DNA of 64,000 nucleotides from positions 572,001 through 636,000 of the forward strand of contig JAUKNK010000056.1 of assembly GCA_030765055.1 (NCBI GenBank), read 5' to 3'. Positions 10,171 to 20,497 of this stretch are shown here, piece after piece (within the stretch, counting starts at the first letter, position 1; the number at the start of each line of letters is the position of its first letter). The stretch comes from Mantis religiosa. Taxonomy: Eukaryota > Arthropoda > Insecta > Mantodea > Mantidae. The notes under the pieces were generated by a model. That model was not told where the DNA came from. It searched no databases and saw only the letters and a list, made by a program, of their open reading frames with translations. A program made the translations under genes and the position numbers.

Positions 10171-10500
10171 GATGGCACATTTCGTTAAAAGGGGATATAA
10201 GAGCTTCTGTAGTTTTTCAGTGCATTAGAACTTGGAGAGTTTCGACGTTATTAAATAACTACCGAACCAAAAGCAGAGAAAAAATGTTAAAGATTTCACT
10301 TACTGCAACTGTGAAACGTTATACTAATTATACTTACAAAACCTCTCTTATATTTCTTGTTAGTCGATATAATTAACGTTCTTTGATCAGAGTGGCTCAT
10401 TTGCTCTGGTACCTGTCCTGTAAATCCAAGGTCATAGGTTCAAACCAGGTCTAGAACAATGGTTTTTTAACTATGCGTACAGTACAGTCCTATGTGGGTA
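10171..10500 (-). mobile_element. DNA transposon remnant, right part, with tRNA-like segment
   Basis: Continuation of the 3574-5102 transposon. It matches 30600-30900 over nearly its full length. From 10388 on the plus strand there is a tRNA-like stretch (agtggctcatttgctct, then aggttcaaaccaggt resembling box B), also present at 30787-30860. It may be an older SINE fused to the element end rather than part of the transposon. Confidence 0.55.
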
Positions 10501-10507
10501 GATTCTA

Positions 10508-10764
10508 GCCCGCCTCGGTGGCGTGGTGGTAGAGTGTCTGCCTCACGTTCAAGAGGTCCCGAGTTCGAATCACGGTCAGGGTGAGTTACCTGGATAAGGT
10601 TTTTTTGCGGAGTTCTCCCTTATCCTTAAAAAAGAATGTCGGGCAGCTCTAAGCTCTATGGACCCTGGGACCCTGGGCTCATTTAAGCATCATTTCACCC
10701 ATTCATTCCATTCATCGTCCAATATGACAACGTTGGAAGACGTAAATTACAAAAAAAAAAAAAA
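10508..10764 (+). mobile_element. tRNA-derived SINE (family 1)
   Basis: Head gcccgcctcggtggcg, box A-like (tggcgtggtgg), box B-like (gagttcgaatc), a body with ggataaggttttt and cttatcctt, then a core with catttcacccattc and a tail of acgttggaagacgtaaattac plus poly-A. The anticodon arm with tctgcctcac resembles tRNA-Val(CAC). The most complete plus-strand copy of the window's commonest repeat. Confidence 0.9.
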
Positions 10765-10767
10765 GAA

Positions 10768-10960
10768 ATGACCTCAACACTCCAAACCTCAGTAGCAGTA
10801 CGTTTTTAATGGACTATTTACACGGCGGAAGCATCATGGAAATTGTGAAGAAGGCGCGGTACGCTCAACGGTCACGTGATTTTGTTTACATTTACTTTAT
10901 TTTCCCGCTGCTAGCAGTATACAGTTTTGTTTACTATAACAATATTTTTAAGATAAATTT
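10768..10960. repeat. Fragment of the DNA-transposon 5' flank
   Basis: Matches 4845-5010 and 46868-47060 (cagtagcagtac and tttacacggcggaagcatc are shared). Non-coding. It directly follows the poly-A of the SINE. Confidence 0.7.
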
Positions 10961-11246
10961 ATTTAATGCCGCCTAGCAACAATGGTCTTATAGCGACATC
11001 TATAAAATGATATAACAAATTTTATATACAGTTGGTCAGTACAATTAAAATTTAGGAACTATTAGGTTACGGTACAATATCAACATATTGAGCAGAGAAG
11101 CTAAGTAAATATATGCCCTGACATTTAGGTTTTGCAACAGTAACTCTGCTAACCCCCCTGACGCTGTGTGGGTACCTGGACTCGAAGTCGAGACTACTTC
11201 CTAGGCCTCCGCTGGCACTGGTCCGTACTGCTACTGAGGTGTGGAG

Positions 11247-11488
11247 TTTTTTTGTGTAATTTACGTCCTCCAATGTTAAGTCATATCGGACTGTGAATGA
11301 ATTGGGTGAACTGATGTTCAAATGAGTCCATGGTCCATGCAGCTTACAGTTATCCACATTCGTCTTTGAGGATAAGGGAAAACCCAGGAAAAAACCTTAT
11401 CCAGGTAACTCAACCTGACCAAGATTACAACTCCGGACCTCCGGAACGTGAGGCAGACAAGCTAACATCTACGCTACCGAGGCGGGCA
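11247..11488 (-). mobile_element. SINE family 1, minus strand
   Basis: Poly-T at 11247 followed by taatttacgtcctccaa and ending ctaccgaggcgggca at 11488: the reverse complement of the family-1 SINE, complete from head to tail. Copy B equivalent: 47351-47590. Confidence 0.9.
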
Positions 11489-12789
11489 CATGCTTGGATG
11501 TTGACGTGGTGTCATTTGACTGCAGATGCTTGGATTTTGCCTTTTTATACTAAAAAAAACAGTACAAGGTAATTGTATAAATAATATAATGTTTACAATT
11601 GAAAAGACTCAAAATTTTGTTATTATAACTGACAACTGTCCGTACAATATTATAATAACAAAAAACCGCACTAAAATATATTTAAGATGAATACAGCGTC
11701 ATGTTGCCCAAGGTCAACACCGCCAAATAAAGTGATAAATAATTAGTGGTGATGAAATTATTGTGTGTCTAATAAATAATTTAGCTTTCTGATCAAACGT
11801 TCCTGTTTCAGCTTTGGAATAACTTTACACTTTTTGAGACTTCTGAGCTACTGCTGATAAACCAAATGATACTAAACTAATCCAATCACTCTTTCTACTT
11901 CATATTCATTAAGATAAACACTGGTACAAATAGTTTTATTACATATTTGCTTAGTTCTCTTTAGAATAACAGTACGAAAATACAGATTTGAATAAATAAA
12001 ACATTAATCATTTCGTTTAACAGATGGTCTCTGTGTTATTGTTTTGAAATGCTGTTCTCTTCGCATGACCAGGGGAGAAAAATGAATAACTTCCCACCTT
12101 ATGGAAAAAAAAAAAATACTTGAAAATTCACACCAATAAAAATATATAATCTGCAGATGTTTAGCTGAACCTTAAAGAAAATATGTATAAAGGTGCATAT
12201 ATCATGATTTAATTATTTGTGAAATAAGATTTCATATCTTTGGGTTTGCAAGTTATGAAAAAGTCATTCAAAATGACTACCAAAGCCTCTCACAAGAGTT
12301 TCAAAATATACATTTAATTTTTGATGAAATATCTTGTTCTCTGTTCCTTTTTCATGTCTCACCCCCATACAAAAGTGTGCATAATTAGCAAACTTAAATT
12401 AATAATAACTCAGCCTACCCATAACAATGCATCCAGAACAAATTACGTACTTCTAACAATACCGAAACACAATAATGCAACCTTGCCTGCATCTGACAAT
12501 CAAAGCTGCTTCCAGTTCCCCCTTCACTGTGTCATCCACCATCCCGAATGCTACCTTGTGATGGTTTAGGAAGTCTAATGGGTAATTCTTCTCATCCGTT
12601 CTTTTTTTTTTTTCTGTAAGTGCAGCAATTTAATTGCTAGCTGTCAAATGGAACGTTTCAGCAGCAGGGATAAATGTCTGAAAAGGTTTTTTTTACTAAA
12701 CGCAGATTTAATGATTTAAATGCACAATTAATCTACATTTTAACCTGATATCAATTAAATACTTCACTCACATCCATTTAAAGAAATCA
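11489..12789. other. AT-rich stretch, unassigned
   Basis: No recognisable protein motif on either strand. It is conserved in copy B (47591-48850) with scattered substitutions and indels, as expected for neutral drift. It may be part of the neighbouring Penelope element's non-coding region. Confidence 0.4.
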
Positions 12790-13257
12790 GAATCATTTTT
12801 GGAACTGTTGCAGCCCCATCCTCAGCTGGTTAGCAACTAGCCACTGTCATCACAACTGGTTATCTGAATCTCCAGTAATTGGCTCCCTTTCTCAGAACAT
12901 TTTTTACATAAGTTCTATAGACCATTCACTGAATGTAGGTCAAAATTTAAAACACGTGTAATGTTTTCGATAATACAACCTTTTTCCCATGTTGTAAGAT
13001 CAAGTTTTGTTGTAAATGGTTTAAGTAATTCAATCTCCTCCACACTGTGTGGCTATCATTCCAGACTGCCAATTTTTCAGTATTTTTTTATATTTTCAGC
13101 ATCTTTTATGTTCTTTAGGTGTTTTTTACTCTAGTTTTCAAATTTCGTTTTGTCAAACCAATATAAAATTTGTCACAATCCTCAGAATCTATCACATACA
13201 TTCCTGATTTTTGTTCTGGTGACATTGTGTGTTTTAATGGAGTATCGAACAACCAAT
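12790..13257 (-). pseudogene. Penelope-like element, GIY-YIG endonuclease fragment (minus arm)
   Basis: A minus-strand frame holds WLFDTPLKHT followed by SGMYVIDSEDCDKFYIGLT and KRNLKTRVK, the GIY-YIG nuclease core that ends Penelope-like reverse transcriptases (Met replaces the first Ile of GIY). Lower coordinates give the rest of the C terminus in broken frames. The reverse-transcriptase domain is absent: the fragment is cut at 13257, where an inverted copy starts. Copy B equivalent at 48954-49391 keeps a longer open piece with DLTAWEKGCIIENITHVLNF. It would nick DNA for target-primed insertion. Confidence 0.8.
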
Positions 13258-13258
13258 T

Positions 13259-14010
13259 GTGACAAATTTTACATTGGTTTGACACCGAAGGAACATAAAA
13301 TACTGTCACCGTGTGGCGTTGTTGTGCTGCTGCCACCAGCCGGAACCGGGTGCGTGGGCAGGAGAGAAAGGGACAGAGAGAGGCTCCAAAAAGTTCTGCC
13401 CATTGTTGGTGCCGCCAAATTTGTCAGAAGGTCTGCGGCTTTCTAGAAACAATGACTGGGAGGTATAAATACGGACAAGGTGTTAGAAGCGGCAGTTGTT
13501 TGTTGGTTATTGTGGCAGTCGACGATTGAAGTGCACCGCAGTGAATCCTTTCATTAGTTTCCGTGCAGAAAAACACCGAGCCTGCCTCGAAGATAACCTA
13601 TTGTCAATTTCACATCTTTTAACATCAGCAAAAGTGGTTCTAAATTTCCGCAAACCAGATTTTCGAATCCACGTAACTCTCGCAATGACAATACAAACAG
13701 AAAAATTGGCAGTTGCTTTTCATGTTTGGAATGATAGCCACCACATTAGAGGATATTAAATTACTTAAACCATTGGCAACAAAACTTGTACTTACAGCAT
13801 AGGACTAAATTGGTGTTATAAAACGACATCCTGAATATTTTAAATTTTGATATGCCATCACTGAATGCTCTATTGAACTTATGTAAAAGAAGTCTTCAGA
13901 GAGAGGGAGGCAATTACAAGAGATCCAGACAACAACCAATTGTGATGATAGTGGCCAGTCAGTAATCAGCTGAGGATGGAATTGCAACAGTCCCGAAAAT
14001 GTTCCCGGCT
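13259..14010 (+). pseudogene. Penelope-like element, inverted copy (plus arm)
   Basis: From 13259 the plus strand repeats the GIY-YIG coding segment (CDKFYIGLT), and 13690-13790 and 13890-14000 match the reverse complement of 13012-13090 and 12790-12900. So two C-terminal Penelope fragments lie in opposite orientation, joined through their GIY-YIG ends. The plus arm is interrupted by about 400 bp of unrelated GC-richer DNA (13305-13690). In copy B the first 178 bp of this arm and spacer are missing. Confidence 0.7.
13305..13600 (+). mobile_element. LTR-like insertion with promoter motif
   Basis: Starts tgtcaccgtgtgg, the same TGTCACC start seen at gypsy LTR edges at 41941 and 18886 in this window. 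It is GC-richer than its surroundings and has a TATA-like ggtataaata near 13460. The 3' boundary is not clear. It lies inside the plus-arm Penelope fragment. I infer a partial gypsy LTR. Confidence 0.4.
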
Positions 14011-14529
14011 TATTACATGGATATGAGTGAAGTTTTAAGTTTCAGTATGACTCAATTCTAAGTCTTTCAACATGTTATATGTTCCAAATCAAATAAATGT
14101 CGAGGAATAAGGGAATTTTATTCAATACATGTTGTTAGCTAGCACCTCCCTGATATCCTCTTGCTACTCTGACATATGCAATGCACCTTTCACTACCCTT
14201 TGATTTATGGCAGTCAGGTATTACTGCTGGCCATATGGTGGAGGTTCCTCTACCCTTTCATTGGCGTGCTAGATATAAAGGTAATTTAGTTTGAAACACC
14301 TTTCTTAATAATCCTCATGTCACACTTTATGAAGGTGTTGCACATATATACCAAGATTATTATCTATGCAACACTTTTTCCATTATGCTATTTGAATGTA
14401 TTTTTACTTTTCTCTGGAAAAACAATTTTTGTTAAGGGGAGTTCAAAACATCAGTTGGTCTACAAAAATCTTGCCTCAACACTGGCGGTTAAAATAACTT
14501 TGTATTTTTTCAGGTATATTTCTGTTTCT
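14011..14529. other. Unassigned stretch
   Basis: Conserved in copy B (50000-50524), where an extra segment of about 80 bp follows ggggagttcaaa. No gene or element motif recognised. Confidence 0.4.
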
Positions 14530-15005
14530 TTTTAACTTAATGTCCTGCAATATGAAGCTATATCGTTCAATGAAGAAAATGGGTGAAAAAATGCTCAAAT
14601 GAACCCAAAGAACTTAGAGTTGAGCTTAGCTTGTTGTTGTAATTTTACGTCCTCCAACGTTAAGTCAATCGGACGATGATTGGAATGGGTGAAATGATGC
14701 TCAAATGAGCCCAGGGTCCATAGAGTTAAGAGTTACCCGACATTCGTCTATCAGGATAAGGGAAAACCCCGGCAAAACCTTATCCAGGTAACTCACCCTG
14801 ACCTAGATTCGAACTCGGGTCATCTTGAACGTGAGGCAGGCACTATACCACCACGCTACCGCGGCGGGCGAGCTTACCTTATATTCATTTTTCAGGATAA
14901 GGGAAAACTACGGAAAATACCTTATCCAGGTAGCAGCCCCCGACCGCAATCCAAACTTGGAACCCCTTAAACATGAGACAGATATGCTACCTACATAAGT
15001 GGGCA
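14530..15005 (-). mobile_element. SINE family 1, older copy split by a younger SINE
   Basis: The left part 14530-14633 (tail and core, diverged) and the right part 14870-15005 (ggataagggaaaa to gggcac) are the two halves of one old minus-strand SINE. A younger copy sits between them, flanked by gagcttagctt and gagcttacctt. Confidence 0.8.
14634..14869 (-). mobile_element. SINE family 1, younger nested copy
   Basis: Complete minus-strand copy from the taattttacgtcctcc tail to the ggcgggc head. It is closer to the family pattern than the SINE it interrupts. Copy B equivalent at 50627-50864. Confidence 0.88.
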
Positions 15006-15039
15006 CCATTATAATTAACAAAGATAATGGAATTTAAGT

Positions 15040-15205
15040 TGCTTAATGGAAATTAATTGTTACTTCACACTAGCCATGTAAAGGCTAAGGCTTTCGACAG
15101 ATAGTCATACTAAAAATTCAATACCATGGCCGGGATTTGAAACACGGATCTCCTGGTTTCCGTCCAGTCGCTCTTACCCATTGAGCTACTATAGGAACCC
15201 ACATT
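15040..15205 (-). mobile_element. tRNA-derived SINE (family 3)
   Basis: On the minus strand from about 15202: a tRNA-like head with tagctcaatgggtaagagc (D-arm/box A) and gtgtttcaaatcccg (box B), then a short unrelated body. Acceptor-stem ends do not pair, so it is not a tRNA gene. Copy B equivalent at 51030-51200. Confidence 0.6.
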
Positions 15206-15454
15206 TGAAACTAACAGAGTATATATTAATCACTGTCATTATCTCTGTACATATACATGAGTTTGACTTCACAATGCTATGAGTCATTAGCATTCGCTTA
15301 AGCAGAATAAGTGAATAGGAGTGAGAATCCTAAGAAAACTGTCTCCACCTATCAACTTTTGCAAAAATATTTAATTTTTTAAGTTCCAAGTAAAACGGAG
15401 AGAAAGGAAAAATCTGTGTTTCACAATGCTACGTTAGTGGTCTGTAAATGACCA

Positions 15455-15455
15455 G

Positions 15456-15508
<53 letters not shown>
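15455..15508. repeat. (AT)n microsatellite
   Basis: About 27 AT units. The copy B site (51458-51488) is shorter and has one TG interruption. Confidence 0.95.
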
Positions 15509-15509
<1 letters not shown>

Positions 15510-15511
<2 letters not shown>

Positions 15512-15880
15512 GTCATGTATTTGAATGTGAAAGCTGTATCCTCAAGTAAAAAGAATGCGATGCATTAAAATTTACTATTGTGCCTCTATTGCCATTGGAA
15601 AAGCACTCCTTAATTAATCATAGATTTATTAATTCGTTCAATCATAGAGTGCATTTGGTTATGTTATGACCTGGAAAGTGTTCGTATAAGTTAATCTAGG
15701 TTTTGAAACATTAAACCATTAAGAAGTAAAAGGGAATACCAGAAAGTTGAGATACAATCCCACAGCAATTATGTACGAACAGTGAAAACAGTTATAAAAA
15801 TCAGAATTATTATGGAATATTAGAGTACAATGCTTACAATATAACATCTAAATATATCGGAAAAACTATCTTTAGTTGGT
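15510..15880. other. Unassigned AT-rich stretch
   Basis: No motif seen. Collinear with 51490-51880 in copy B. Confidence 0.4.
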
Positions 15881-16560
15881 TTATTGACATTGTGTCCCTC
15901 GAGTTTTTAAATTATCAAGGGACTAGTTTCGGAAGCCTTTGCCTCCATTTTCATTCTCTCTCCAAATAGTATCTGCTCTCCTCTCTCTGGCGGTGGAACT
16001 ATGAACTTCTTTGTCAAATTATATACTGGTGATATTTCGAAGTTCATTACGCGGTCCTTATTTTTCCATACGAATATGTTCTCCCATGTTGTCAGTTTAT
16101 TTTAGTTTATCACTCCTTTTTAGTAAATTTGGATTTGGATCAAGGTCATAATTTTGGTTCCAAGAATGAAATGCTACTGCTGACTTACCTTGTTGTTTCA
16201 TTCTGATGTTTCTAAAGTTCTCTTTGGCTCTGGTTTTTAGTTTTATTTTAGTTTGTCATGTGTAGCACTTTTCACAATTTTTACAACTTATTTTGTATAT
16301 TCCAGATCTGTTAAGCTATACAATTTCATCTTTTGTTTTTGAATTTAGGAGATTTAAAATTGAGTGCCCATTAGTAGGTGCCAAGATGATATTTTGTTCC
16401 TTAAAGGTCTTTTCAATTTATTAAATGTTTTTGGGTGATATGTGAATGAATTGAACTTAGCTTTTCTACTTTTCTTAAAAACCAGACGTTTGTTGTATCC
16501 ATATAACTGGATCCATATTGACGTCATTGATACCAATTGTTCCTCCAATCACGCATATCT
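15881..16560 (-). pseudogene. Second Penelope-like element, GIY-YIG endonuclease region
   Basis: On the minus strand: an upstream segment with FKKSRKAKFNSFTYHPKTFN, then a broken GIY-YIG core, then a region reading KTRAKENFRNI and AVAFHFWNQNYDLDPNPN. In copy B (51890-52515) the same core reads TGIYKISCK intact. The WNQNYDLDPNPN-like tail is typical of Penelope nuclease C termini. Sequence and flanks differ from the 12.8-14.0 kb pair, so this is a separate family. No reverse-transcriptase domain remains upstream; a LINE fragment lies there instead. Confidence 0.7.
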
Positions 16561-16669
16561 AAATATACACTTCTCAACGTTTAAAAGTATAACAATTCTT
16601 CAACAGAGTAGAAACAGTGATTGAGCAGGTATGTTATCAAACTAGATTTAAAACATGAATTTATTTGAT

Positions 16670-17740
16670 TGATTTTGAATTAATTTGTAGTTTATTATAA
16701 ATTTTGGAGCTGTAACATTCTGTTTCATTCTGGTACATTTTTGAACTCACTCTTATTATATGTATATTTTTGTGATGAGTAATTTGGCTGTGAATACGTT
16801 CATTTGTTGGGAGAATATTACTTCGCAACATTTTCTTTGCATATAAGGCACATTCCTAGATATCTACAGATGGAATAGATAAAATTTCAATAACGTTCTG
16901 CATGAACTCCCCTGATTTACATCTATTATTACACTTATTATTCTTTTTTAACTTTCTATAAATGTTGTATAAACTGGAGAGTTTCCCCACAATACTATTC
17001 CATACCTTAAAGATAATGCACATAAGCAAAGTATAATGTCCTAAGCGTGACAATTCAGACATTTCCTGCCTGCCTCGGTAGTCTACATGGTAGCATGTCT
17101 ACTTCACATTCAAGAGGTCCCGAGTTCGAATGTTGGTCAGGGTGAGTGACCTATATAAGGTTTTTACCATGGTTTTCCCTTATCCTGAAAGACAAATGTC
17201 GGTTAACTCTAAGCTCCATGGGTCCTGGACTCATTTGATCATCGTTTCACCCGTTTCATCCATCGTCCGATATGACTTAACGTTGGAGAACGTAAATAAA
17301 ACAAACAAACAAACAAACAATTCAGATATTTCCTGACAGCACTTGGAAGTTGTATAGAATTCAGTTTACTTATCGAAGTGCCAACAGGCTTATCCCATTT
17401 CAAGTTAATATGAATATAAATACCAAGGATCAGTGTTTTCAATTGCTTTCTTATTAATTTTGACTATTGGCTCCAAGAATTTTTTTGAACAGTCCAAAAG
17501 TGCATTGCTGTTGTATTTTCTCTGTTTGCTACAAATTGTGTTCAAAACATATGCATACATCAGCAAATAACGTTTCGTTTAGCACAGTTAGATGTAACTT
17601 GTTTAAATGTACACCTAAGTATATTTTTATCGTCTGCAAATTGTTTGATTTTGCAAGGGAGTATATTTTCCTTTATTTGACAAGCAATAGAAATAGTATT
17701 GAACCATAGATTGGGCCTTGCTGAACTTATACACTTAACC
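16670..17740 (-). pseudogene. Jockey/CR1-like LINE reverse-transcriptase remnant, split by a SINE
   Basis: From high to low coordinate on the minus strand: a degenerate QQGPIYGSILFLLL (the PQGS block before the catalytic box, about 17725-17690), KQFADDKNI (the FADD box, about 17640), then after the SINE at 17068-17320 the C-terminal part with LGHYTLLMCIIFKVWNSIVG and ILSIPSVDI. Order and spacing match Jockey/CR1-clade pol from palm to C terminus. The frame is broken many times. Copy B keeps FADDTN and a longer C terminus (IHSQITHYKNTH). Confidence 0.75.
17068..17320 (+). mobile_element. SINE family 1 with 17-bp target duplication
   Basis: Head cctgcctcggtag, box B-like gagttcgaatg, tail aacgttggagaacgtaaataaaac with (AAAC)n. 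Flanked by aattcagacatttcctg and aattcagatatttcctg: a clear target duplication inside the LINE. Confidence 0.92.
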
Positions 17741-18436
17741 TATAAACTTAAAGAAACTTATAAAAATAAACTTAAATTCATAAAATTAACCTAAACTGTC
17801 TTCCCATTAGTCGAAAATCTAAGCTCGCTGATTAACTTATATAAAGTATATATTGGTGTGATGTTTGTCAGTGGTGTACTTAGTCTTAAGTTGGCAGCAT
17901 CTTGTGTGTGCATTTATAAAACAAAAGTGACATATGTAAAGAAACTTGTAAATGAAGGGCCAAATGAAAAACACTTATCGCATCTTGTCAAATAGAATTT
18001 ATTCTCTCTTTAAACAAAGCTCGAAGTAAAGTTTCAGCTGAAGGCATAAAACAATTACAATTTGTGCATATCCATTATCTTAAATCCCTCTCTTTTTGGG
18101 AATACCAATTTCCTTACAGATGGTACATATTTACTTATAATTTACTCGTACATTGGGTACACATCTGTTACAAGTTAAGTCTATTTCTGATAGTAAACTG
18201 TAGGTAACAAGTTCTTCTTTATATCAACAAAGTATTTCAAATGTGTAAACTAATAATAATATTTTACCTTTATTTTAGCCATTGTTTATATGGACCACAA
18301 TTGCAAGCATGAGTGAAAAGCACATGAGACTTATGATTGGTATTATTCCTGTTCCCTAAATCGGTCCAAGGGTTTAAAACACTATTATCAACTTATCACT
18401 AACAAACACCTCCATTGAGGTCATGAACTGCAAAGC
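17741..18436. other. AT-rich, nothing recognised
   Basis: No coding or repeat motif seen between the LINE remnant and the gypsy remnant. Confidence 0.4.
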
Positions 18437-18886
18437 GTGGCCAAGGGATGCGGTCTTACAAGATGTATGAAGGAGGCTGCAAATACAAAGCGACGGCAGA
18501 CTGTAAAGGTACGATCTAAACCTCATATATTAAAACAAATCAAAATATTGCTAAATATTAGATTTACCCTGTCATTTAGTTTGGCACTCCCCTTCACACG
18601 TTCTATATTGTGGAGATGGCAAAGTTTGTCGCCCTTATGCAATTATTTACCCATAAAGGAAAAGTCCTAAATAAGGAGGGCAGTGGGTTCCACAATTATC
18701 CGAGGCTTCGAGACGTCTGCTGGGAGGGCAAAGAGAAGGTACAGGGTTCGCGCCGCTCTCTTAATCATCCCTTCAGTTAGTGACACGAGACAAATGGGTA
18801 GACGTGGGTTGAATGCTTCCCGTCTGGCCCTACTGCCGGCCGGTTCTATAGGAAGTTCCGACGTTCGGGTGACACCGCTCCCTCCT
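18437..18886 (-). mobile_element. Gypsy 3' LTR, partial
   Basis: On the minus strand a purine-rich gaggagggagcgg is followed at 18886 by tgtcacccgaacg, the polypurine-tract/LTR junction also seen at 41928-41945. The LTR runs to lower coordinates; its far end is not defined. Confidence 0.5.
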
Positions 18887-19139
18887 CAAAGCTGGTCGTC
18901 CCGAACAGCACCATCGTAGTGTCCCAGGCGTTCCAGGTGTACCACCATCATCTTCCCTGGGGGAACCTTATGGATGCGATATACCACGTCGTTAATCCTT
19001 TTCACCAACCGGTACGGTCATTACCATGGCTGCTGGAGCTTCGGGCAGCGTCCCTTGGTCCGGGTAGGGCGGTACAACCAGACCAGGTCACCTTGCGGGA
19101 ACACTTGGCTGTTGGCTTGTATTCCAAGTCTTTGCTGGT
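18887..19139 (-). pseudogene. Ty3/gypsy integrase C-terminal fragment
   Basis: Minus-strand frames with VFPQGDLVWLYRPTRTKGRC, then VVYRIHKVPPGK and a closing VVHLERLGHYDG motif. This is the integrase C-terminal (GPY/F-like) region, almost the same as the plus-strand copy at 41700-41930. A TAA interrupts it after the QQPW equivalent. Nothing upstream of 19140 belongs to it, so only the 3' end of the element remains. Confidence 0.8.
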
Positions 19140-19344
19140 TAAGATGGTTTTAGTCTCGTTTCACAGAAATATGCTTTTATTTCAATTCACTTTGTTCACT
19201 TTTGATATCAAATGATTATTTTGTTTATTGTTCTGGTAATCACATTATATAAGCAATAATTACATTTCCATCATCTTAACCTAATTCGGTCCATATTTCA
19301 ATGTTCTAACCAATCTCAGTGAGTTTACCGTTTACATTTCTCAG

Positions 19345-19590
19345 GGCTACTTTATATTTCTCGAAAGGGTCTTAGTTGTTTGTGCCAGCGACCAATAGAT
19401 TTCTTCGTTTTTCTATCAACTAATCCATACGTGTGCTCCCCGAATTTGGCTGTAATTATTACAGGAATTTTCTATGTTTCGCTGAGCCTACTCGCTTGGT
19501 TTACGTGCTCTCTTAATAAATTTTCTAGCTCGATACGGTCATTCACCTCGTCGTTCATTGTTATCTTCCTATCCTTCTAGTCTAATCTGG
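19345..19590 (-). pseudogene. Gypsy-class pol scar: RT leader joined to integrase C terminus
   Basis: The minus strand reads DEVNDRIELENLLREHVNQAS (the linker leading into RT) and, after a stop and about 10 residues, ITAKFGEHTYGLVDRKTKK and GRWHKQLRPF, the end of a gypsy integrase. RT, RNase H and most of integrase are therefore deleted between them. It belongs to the gag/protease element at 19591-22331. Confidence 0.6.
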
Positions 19591-20302
19591 GATTCTTTTT
19601 ATTTATCGTTTCTTCAACATAATCACGTCGATCATCATATCTTTTGTAAGCGGAGCTTTCCTCACGGTATTCAATGTATTCCTCTAACCTCACGTCTGCC
19701 AATTCCATTGCCCCAATATTTCTCACCTCTAGGAAGAATGTTTCCCCTTGCATTTCTTCCTCTACTTTATCCCTTGCTATTACATCTGAATTACTATCTT
19801 CTAAAAAGTTACGACGATGGTGTCTTGTTCCACGTAAATTTTTAAAAAATTTCTGTTCCAAATTTACAACAGCGTTCCAAGCATATAAACTATCACATCC
19901 AATTATAAGATCCGTGACCAACCTCGATACAACCAAAAATAACAAGTTAATACATTTTTCACAAATTTTAGTGTCCATCATAACCTGGAATTTTACCCTC
20001 TCGTTTCTCTAACCCACAGCGACTGAGCAGTATACTCCGTGTACTGGCAAGGATATTACTTTCAAACCGCTACTCAACAAACCTTCGTAAACGTTTTGAG
20101 AACACACGGTGGTGTTCGCGCCCGTATCCACAACCGCAGAAAACTGTTTCCCATTAATGCTGACGTTTATGTTTGGTGGATCTGTTAAAATTTTATCTTC
20201 TATTTTATTTGTTCCCTCTTTATGTCGTTGTATCAGCAGTTGCCTTCTCTGGACCTTACGTTTTGTGTACTCATCAGAATAGGGATGCTTCCCAATCCTC
20301 AC
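19591..20302 (-). pseudogene. Gypsy-class aspartic protease
   Basis: 20302-20009 carries INGKQFSAVVDTGANTTVC, the DTGA active site of a retroviral-type protease. After a frame change at about 20000, 19981-19577 continues with SRLVTDLIIGCDSLYAWNAV, the flap-to-C-terminal segment (IIGCD) of such proteases, and an acidic linker. The protease is complete in content but frameshifted. It follows gag in the usual order. Confidence 0.75.
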
Positions 20303-20497
20303 TGAAGCCGAGCATAATTGGGTAGGAAGTTTTCCGTCGCCTTGCTGATGGCTCCTGTACCGTTAATATTATTCGAAGGTCCCGGGTGCGCTTCTTGGTC
20401 ACGTCTGCTTGACATCCATTGTCTAGTTGTTTTAAAGGAGTCTATCCTGTCTTCCTGAACTAGTGCATTTCTATCCTCTTGCCTAGGGGAATGAGGT

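Larger units (their letters stand above)
8358..17660 (+). repeat. Segmental duplication, copy A (about 9.3 kb)
   Basis: Collinear in direct orientation with 45893-53655. The match starts inside BEL gag at about 8358 and runs through the SINEs, both Penelope remnants and the LINE to about 17660. Shared events include the same SINE-in-SINE insertion (14634 and 50627), the same SINE in the LINE with identical target duplication, and the same (AT)n site. Copy A has 9079-10503 and 13258-13435, which copy B lacks. Confidence 0.92.

Noticed and set aside
10388..10450. Possible tRNA gene (plus strand)
   Set aside because: Box B-like but no acceptor pairing; repeated at 30787 inside a transposon-linked repeat.
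13150..13446. A 98-residue plus-strand frame with CDKFYIGLT
   Set aside because: It crosses the centre of the inverted Penelope pair and runs into the LTR-like insertion; not one gene.
15117..15202. Possible tRNA gene (minus strand)
   Set aside because: Boxes A and B are present, but acceptor-stem ends do not pair and a SINE body follows; present again in copy B as a repeat.
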